This document shows, piece after piece, positions 59,497 to 64,000 of a stretch of DNA of 64,000 bases. The DNA lies in NCBI RefSeq assembly GCF_022229005.1, contig NZ_JAKKFD010000066.1, forward strand, positions 1-64,000. Reading direction: 5' to 3'. Below the pieces are notes generated by a model. That model was not told the origin of the DNA. It saw nothing but the letters and a program-made list of their open reading frames with translations, and did not search any database. The DNA is from Micromonospora trifolii. Lineage in GTDB: Bacteria; Actinomycetota; Actinomycetes; Mycobacteriales; Micromonosporaceae. The translations under genes and the position numbers were made by a program. Numbering within the stretch: position 1 is the first letter of the stretch; each line of letters begins with the position of its first letter.

Positions 59497-60660
59497 ATGA
59501 CCGCTGCGCTGGACCTGCTCGACCTGGACCCGTCGCTCAGCGAGGAGGAGCGGCAGATCCGCGACGTCGTCCGCCAACTCGTCGACGACCGGGTGCGCCC
59601 GCACGTCGCCGACTGGTACGAGGACGGCCGGGTGCCGGCCCGCGAGCTGGCCCGCGAGTTCGGCAAGCTCGGCCTGCTCGGCATGCACCTGACCGGCTAC
59701 GGCTGCGCCGGCGCCTCCGCTGTCGCCTACGGGCTGGCCTGCCAGGAGTTGGAAGCCGGTGACTCCGGCCTCCGCTCCCTGGTCTCCGTGCAGGGATCGC
59801 TCGCCATGTACGCCATCTGGCGCTACGGCAGCGAGGAGCAGAAGCAACGCTGGCTGCCGTCGATGGCCACCGGTGAGGCCATCGGCTGCTTCGGCCTGAC
59901 CGAGCCGGACCACGGCTCGGACCCCGCCTCGATGGCCACCCGGGCCCGCCGCGACGGCGACGACTGGGTGCTCACCGGCGGGAAGATGTGGATCACCAAC
60001 GCCCCGATCGCGGACGTCGCGGTGATCTGGGCCCGCACCGACGAGGGCGTACGGGGTTTCGCCGTACCCATGGACACGCCCGGCGTCACGGCCCGGGAGA
60101 TCCGCCGCAAGATGTCGCTGCGCGCGTCGGTGACCGGCGAGATCGTGCTCGACGACGTCCGGCTCCCGGCCGACGCCCAACTGCCCGAGGCGGCCGGGCT
60201 CAAGGCGCCGCTGAGCTGCCTCACCGAGGCCCGCTACGGCATCGTCTGGGGCGCGCTCGGCGCGGCCCGCGACTGCCTGGAGACCACCCTGGCGTACGCG
60301 ACCACCCGCACCCAGTTCGGTCGCCCACTGGCCGGCTTCCAGCTCACCCAGGCGAAGCTCGCCGACATGGCCGTCGAATTGGTGAAGGGGCAACTGCTCG
60401 CGCTGCACCTGGGCCGGCTCGCCGACGCCCGGCGGCTGCGGCCCGAGCAGGTCAGCGTGGGCAAGCTGAACAACGTGCGGGAGGCGCTGGCCATCGCCCG
60501 GCAGTGCCGCACCATCCTCGGCGCAAACGGTGTCTCCGGTGAGTACCCGGTGATGCGGCACGCCAACAACCTGGAGAGCGTGCTGACCTACGAGGGCACC
60601 TCCGAGATCCACCAACTGGTCATCGGGCAGCGGCTGACCGGGCTCTCCGCGTTCGCCTGA
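59497..60660 (+). CDS. Acyl-CoA dehydrogenase, glutaryl-CoA dehydrogenase-like
   Basis: This 387-residue flavoenzyme has RDVVRQLVDDRVRPHVADWYEDGRVP, GCFGLTEPDHGSDPASMATRAR (FAD), KMWITNAPIADVAVIWA, and RTQFGRPLAGFQLTQAKLADMAVEL. The catalytic Glu is in VLTYEGTSEIHQLVIGQRLTG. The close match is to glutaryl-CoA dehydrogenases. The ATG at 59497 fits a leaderless promoter better than the GTG at 59488. Confidence 0.9.
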   Translation: MTAALDLLDLDPSLSEEERQIRDVVRQLVDDRVRPHVADWYEDGRVPARELAREFGKLGLLGMHLTGYGCAGASAVAYGLACQELEAGDSGLRSLVSVQGSLAMYAIWRYGSEEQKQRWLPSMATGEAIGCFGLTEPDHGSDPASMATRARRDGDDWVLTGGKMWITNAPIADVAVIWARTDEGVRGFAVPMDTPGVTAREIRRKMSLRASVTGEIVLDDVRLPADAQLPEAAGLKAPLSCLTEARYGIVWGALGAARDCLETTLAYATTRTQFGRPLAGFQLTQAKLADMAVELVKGQLLALHLGRLADARRLRPEQVSVGKLNNVREALAIARQCRTILGANGVSGEYPVMRHANNLESVLTYEGTSEIHQLVIGQRLTGLSAFA

Positions 60661-60759
60661 CCTGCCCGTTTGTCGCTTCCTGGCGCTCGCCGCGCGACTG
60701 TCGTATCGGGGCCGTACCGTCATTGACAGACGACGTGTCTGACGAGGACGGTGAGGGTG

Positions 60760-61623
60760 ATGGCCCGCGACGCTGGCAGCAACGAGCCCACGAGAGAGTT
60801 CCCCGGTTATCCGACCGGTGACGATCTCAAGGCGCGGTCGAGCGCGACACCCGAGTGGAGCACTGACACGCCGGGTGACCCCGGCGGGCCTGGTGGTCCC
60901 GCTGGTCCTGGCGGGCCTGGTGGCCCCGGCGGGCCGGGTGGCCCGACGAGCGGTGGCGAAGGCCCCGGTGGTGGCGGTGGTGGTGGGGCGGCCCGTGGTC
61001 TGCTCCTGCTGCTCGGCGCCGCCGCGCTGGCCGTGGTCGTGCTGCTCGGCATCCAGGCGACCGGCATCCTGCCGGAGTTCCGCAACCCGTTCGCCAAGGA
61101 GCAGACCGACCGCAGTCAGCCACCGCTGCTGAAGTCGATCCAGGACCTCAGCCGTTACGTGGCCGCGGAAGGCAACTTCCAGGTGGTGGTCGACACGCAG
61201 AACGACCGGCGCAACGTTCCGGACTTCCTGCTCAACGAGCGCACCCTGTTCGTCGGGGCCGGCAGCGTCGAGGCGTACGTCGACTTCACCAAGATCGCTG
61301 AGGGCGCCATCGTCCAGTCCGCCGACGGCAAGTCCGTCGAGATCAAGCTGCCCGCGCCGCAGCTCGGCGAGACGAACCTCGACATGGAGAAGAGCTACGT
61401 CTTCGCCGAGCAGCGCGGTCTGCTCAACCGACTCGGTGACCTGGTCGGCAACGACCCCAACCGGCAGCAGCAGGTCTACAAGCTCGCCGAGGACCGGATC
61501 ACCGCCGCCGCCCGGGACAGCGGGCTCTCCGCCCGAGCCGAGGAAAACACGCGCAAGATGCTGGAGGGGCTGCTCCGCTCCCTCGGTTACCAGCAGGTCA
61601 CTGTCACCTACGTGGCTCCCTGA
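60760..61623 (+). CDS. DUF4230 protein with collagen-like linker and TM helix
   Basis: This 287-residue protein has a cytoplasmic arm with Gly-Pro-rich triplets (residues about 40-70, GGPGGPAGPGG), one membrane helix (LLLLLGAAALAVVVLLGI, near 80-100) and an extracellular DUF4230 domain (VAAEGNFQVVVDTQNDRRNVPDFLLNERTLFVGAGSVEAYVDF...). Function is unknown. ATG 60760 or GTG 60751 may be the start. A hairpin follows. Confidence 0.8.
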   Translation: MARDAGSNEPTREFPGYPTGDDLKARSSATPEWSTDTPGDPGGPGGPAGPGGPGGPGGPGGPTSGGEGPGGGGGGGAARGLLLLLGAAALAVVVLLGIQATGILPEFRNPFAKEQTDRSQPPLLKSIQDLSRYVAAEGNFQVVVDTQNDRRNVPDFLLNERTLFVGAGSVEAYVDFTKIAEGAIVQSADGKSVEIKLPAPQLGETNLDMEKSYVFAEQRGLLNRLGDLVGNDPNRQQQVYKLAEDRITAAARDSGLSARAEENTRKMLEGLLRSLGYQQVTVTYVAP

Positions 61624-61641
61624 CCTGACCCTCCGTACGCC

Positions 61642-61679
61642 GAAGCGCCCGCACCGACTCTCGTCGGAGCGGGCGCTTC
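61642..61679 (+). terminator. Hairpin terminator after the DUF4230 gene
   Basis: Arms 61642-61652 and 61669-61679 (11 bp) plus an inner CCGAC/GTCGG stem lie 18 bp past the stop. Confidence 0.75.
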
Positions 61680-61731
61680 CGTGTGGTGCCCTCGGTCCCG
61701 TGCCGGCAGCTTCGTGGTGGCGGGCCGAGCA

Positions 61732-61776
61732 ATCTTGGACAGTTTCCGTTAGCTGCTAACGGAAACTGTCCAAGAT
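61732..61776. repeat. Palindrome with 21-bp perfect arms and 3-nt loop
   Basis: Arms 61732-61752 and 61756-61776 are perfectly complementary, starting ATCTTGGACAG, around CTG. It lies between convergent DUF4230 and PspC genes, 50 bp beyond a normal terminator, and its arms are AT-rich. Confidence 0.75.
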
Positions 61777-61804
61777 CTGCGATTACGTCAGGTGCGCGGG
61801 CGGG

Positions 61805-62014
61805 TCAGCGGCCGGTGGAGGCGAGGTAGCGGTCCTCGTTCGGCATCAGCACCCAGAGGACCAGGTAGACGATCACCTGCGTGCCGGGCAGCAGCAGCGA
61901 CAGCAGGAACAGCAGTCGGACCATTCCGGCCGACATGCCGAACCGCCGTCCGAGGCCGGCGCAGACACCGGCGATCATGCGCCCCTCGCGGGGCCGGACC
62001 AGTTTGCGACTCAT
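61805..62014 (-). CDS. PspC domain protein
   Basis: This 69-residue protein is a PspC domain: KLVRPREGRMIAGVCAGLGRRFGMSAGMVRLLFLLSLLLPGTQVIVYLVLWVLMPNE. PspC helices sit in the membrane and sense stress. GGGAG lies 7 nt before the ATG at 62014; an upstream frame to 62059 has no such site. Confidence 0.88.
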   Translation of the reverse strand: MSRKLVRPREGRMIAGVCAGLGRRFGMSAGMVRLLFLLSLLLPGTQVIVYLVLWVLMPNEDRYLASTGR

Positions 62015-62374
62015 CGTCGTACTCCCACTCTGCGGCGGTGCGCCGCGTCTGCAATCCACGGTAGAAAGGGATGACCACCTCGCCCTCGGTCCCGAGGAGG
62101 AGCGGTGACCCGTGGACCCGTAGGTGCTTTACCCGGGCAGCCCCCCGCTGACGCCTCCCGAACCGCCCGGCCGCGCGGGTGGGAGACGGTGGTCGGGTGT
62201 TCACGTCCCGGCCCGGGTGGGCGGTGAGCTGGGCGGGTAGGCTGGCTGATCGGCCTTCCACACCCCGGAGGGCCGGCACCCCATACCCCGGACGGTCACG
62301 AGCGGGCCCGCCAGACCGGCGGTCACGACCCGGCCGGGTCCCGTACGCCGGGACGACGGCGAGGAAGCGCAGCC
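62015..62374. other. Intergenic region without a recognised gene
   Basis: This 360-bp GC-rich stretch separates divergent PspC and L-serine dehydratase genes. It presumably holds both promoters. No riboswitch, small gene or repeat was recognised. Confidence 0.4.
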
Positions 62375-63745
62375 ATGATCAGTGTTTTCGACCTCTTCAG
62401 CGTCGGTATCGGGCCGTCCAGCTCGCACACGGTGGGGCCGATGCGGGCCGCGCGTACGTTCGTCGGTGGGCTGAAGGCCGACGGGCTGCTCAGCGACACG
62501 GCGCGGGTGCAGGCCGAGCTGTTCGGCTCGCTGGGTGCCACCGGGCACGGCCACGGCAGCGGTCCGGCGGTGCTGCTCGGGTTGGCCGGCGAGTCGCCGG
62601 AGACTGTCGATACTGACACCGTCGGTCCTCGGGTCGAGCGGATCCGGGCCGAGCGGCGGATCAACATCCTGGCCGCGCACGAGATCGACTTTGACCCGGA
62701 TCGGGACCTGACGCTGCACCGCCGCCGGTCGTTGCCGTACCACCCGAACGGGATGACCTTCGTGGCGTACGACGGGGCCGGCGCAGAACTGCGGAGCCGC
62801 ACCTACTACTCCGTCGGTGGCGGTTTCGTGGTGGACGAGGCAGCGGCGGGAGCGGACCGGATCAAGCCGGACAACACGGCGGTGCGGTACCCCTTCCTGA
62901 CCGGGGCGCAGCTGCTCGACGTCACCACCTCCACCGGCCTGTCGATCAGCGAGGTCATGCTGGCCAACGAGCGTTCCTGGCGCAGCGAGGCGGACATCCG
63001 GGCCGGTCTGCTGGAGATCTGGCGGGTGATGCAGGAGTGCGTGCAGCGCGGCTGCGAGCGGGACGGCGTACTTCCTGGGGGGTTGAAGGTTCGGCGGCGC
63101 GCGGCGGAGCTGCGGCGCGGCCTGGAGGCGGAGGCCGGGTCGGTCGACCCGCTGCACGTGATGGACTGGGTGACGCTGTTCGCGCTCGCTGTCAACGAGG
63201 AGAACGCCGCGGGCGGCCGGGTGGTCACCGCGCCGACAAACGGCGCGGCCGGGATCATTCCGGCGGTGCTGCACTACTACACCCGGTTCGTTCCGGACGC
63301 CGATGACGAGGGTGTGGTGCGGTTCCTGCTGACGGCAGGGGCGATCGGTGTGCTGTTCAAGGAGAACGCGTCGATCTCGGGCGCCGAGGTGGGCTGCCAG
63401 GGTGAGGTCGGTTCGGCGTGCTCGATGGCGGCGGCGGGGTTGGCCGAGGCGCTCGGTGGCACCCCGGAGCAGGTGGAGAACGCTGCCGAGATCGGGATGG
63501 AGCACAACCTCGGGTTGACCTGTGACCCGGTGGGTGGCCTGGTGCAGATCCCCTGCATCGAGCGGAACGCGGTGGCTAGCATCAAGGCGATCACGGCCGC
63601 CCGGCTGGCGCTGCGCGGCGACGGGGTGCACAAGGTGTCGCTGGACAAGGTCATCAAGACCATGCGGGAGACGGGCGCCGACATGAAGGTCAAGTACAAG
63701 GAGACGGCGCGTGGCGGTTTGGCCGTCAACGTGATCGAGTGCTGA
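62375..63745 (+). CDS. sdaA: L-serine ammonia-lyase (iron-sulfur)
   Basis: This 456-residue single-chain serine dehydratase has MISVFDLFSVGIGPSSSHTVGPMRAA, the GSLGATGHGHGS motif, TAPTNGAAGIIPAVLHYY, and the Cys cluster region GCQGEVGSACSMAAAGLAEALGG with GLTCDPVGGLVQIPCIERNA, which supply ligands of a [4Fe-4S] cluster. It deaminates serine to pyruvate. GAGGAAG lies upstream of the ATG. Confidence 0.94.
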   Translation: MISVFDLFSVGIGPSSSHTVGPMRAARTFVGGLKADGLLSDTARVQAELFGSLGATGHGHGSGPAVLLGLAGESPETVDTDTVGPRVERIRAERRINILAAHEIDFDPDRDLTLHRRRSLPYHPNGMTFVAYDGAGAELRSRTYYSVGGGFVVDEAAAGADRIKPDNTAVRYPFLTGAQLLDVTTSTGLSISEVMLANERSWRSEADIRAGLLEIWRVMQECVQRGCERDGVLPGGLKVRRRAAELRRGLEAEAGSVDPLHVMDWVTLFALAVNEENAAGGRVVTAPTNGAAGIIPAVLHYYTRFVPDADDEGVVRFLLTAGAIGVLFKENASISGAEVGCQGEVGSACSMAAAGLAEALGGTPEQVENAAEIGMEHNLGLTCDPVGGLVQIPCIERNAVASIKAITAARLALRGDGVHKVSLDKVIKTMRETGADMKVKYKETARGGLAVNVIEC

Positions 63746-63816
63746 GTCCGGTCGATTCGGGGCAATCGTTCACCGACTGCTAACCTGTCGTCCGTTTCAG
63801 GAGGCGGGAGGCTGCG

Positions 63817-64000
63817 GTGACCTCTGGCGTCGCGGCGTTGTGGTCGCACCGCAACTCGCTGCGCATCCTGGTCAGGCGGGATCTGGCGGTCAAGTACCAG
63901 CAGTCGGTGCTGGGCTACTTCTGGTCGTTGATCGAGCCGCTCGGCATGGGCGCCATCTACTGGTTCGTCTTCGGGGTGCTCTACTCCCGGGACACCGGTC
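63817..64000 (+). CDS. ABC-2 polysaccharide-export permease, 5' fragment
   Basis: The first 61 codons are in the window: VTSGVAALWSHRNSLRILVRRDLAVKYQQSVLGYFWSLIEPLGMGAIYWFVFGVLYSR. This is the start of TagG/Wzm-type permeases, with the amphipathic arm and helix 1 visible. It exports undecaprenyl-linked glycans with an ATPase expected downstream. GGGAGG lies 5 nt before the GTG. It runs off the window. Confidence 0.85.
   Translation, partial: MTSGVAALWSHRNSLRILVRRDLAVKYQQSVLGYFWSLIEPLGMGAIYWFVFGVLYSRDTG

Noticed and set aside
62015..62374. Riboswitch ahead of the serine dehydratase gene
   Set aside because: No glycine-type conserved core could be read in this 360-bp gap.

Overview
The window is a very GC-rich, gene-dense actinobacterial chromosome segment, most likely from Micromonospora or a close Micromonosporaceae relative. 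Supporting genes are the septation regulator SepH, the futalosine menaquinone enzymes MqnB and MqnD, a bacterial XPB helicase with a helicase-associated partner, Ku plus split LigD domains, SCO6745-, DUF3027-, DUF2530- and TIGR03089-family proteins, and frequent GTG starts. No rRNA, tRNA, CRISPR array, complete insertion sequence or prophage was seen. The organism call is inference from gene content.

Layout. 1-1237: 5' part of a secreted collagen-like Gly-X-Y repeat protein (minus strand, runs off the edge). 1589-6739: patatin-like hydrolase, methyltransferase, DUF4240 protein, an unusual two-helix Kir-like membrane protein fused to a gamma-glutamylcyclotransferase-like domain, a decayed methyltransferase pseudogene and a PPOX flavoprotein. 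6907-11788: DUF2231 membrane protein, Hsp20, then a heptose block (GT9 transferase, GT2 transferase, HldE). 11980-18446: DJ-1/PfpI protein, DHA2 exporter, TetR, aldo/keto reductase, Nudix hydrolase, acyl-CoA ligase. 18631-22832: oxidoreductase, HAD phosphatase, SCO6745 protein, FKBP, DUF4241. 22906-25868: Ku diverging from separate LigD ligase and polymerase genes (NHEJ). 26183-32472: secreted phytase/esterase-like protein, membrane proteins, TIGR03089, and a DUF4267/TetR divergent pair with twin operators. 32559-41264: XPB helicase, L,D-transpeptidase lipoprotein, helicase-associated protein, HAD, cold-shock protein, MqnD, XRE-GNAT fusion. 41308-48859: MqnB with an MFS protein, DUF3027, DUF2530, NCS2 purine permease, MarR plus MFS exporter. 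48939-51456: a hybrid IS30-HTH/MarR regulator diverging from a DUF4097 protein and an alpha/beta hydrolase. 51513-64000: SepH, SerC, citrate synthase, PdxH, MFS, aldose epimerase, nitroreductase, acyl-CoA dehydrogenase, DUF4230, PspC, L-serine dehydratase and the start of a polysaccharide-export ABC permease.

Regulatory texture. At least fourteen genes have a TANNNT hexamer ending 6-7 nt before the start codon and no good Shine-Dalgarno, which is the signature of leaderless mRNAs; this pattern fixes several starts (3310, 16740, 59497). Many gene ends, mostly convergent, carry long perfect GC-rich hairpins. A second class of long inverted repeats with unusually AT-rich arms (12550, 25957, 31362, 32470, 61732) lies beside gene ends and looks like a repeated palindromic element. 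Palindromic operators overlap the promoters of TetR, MarR and GbsR/MarR-type regulators.
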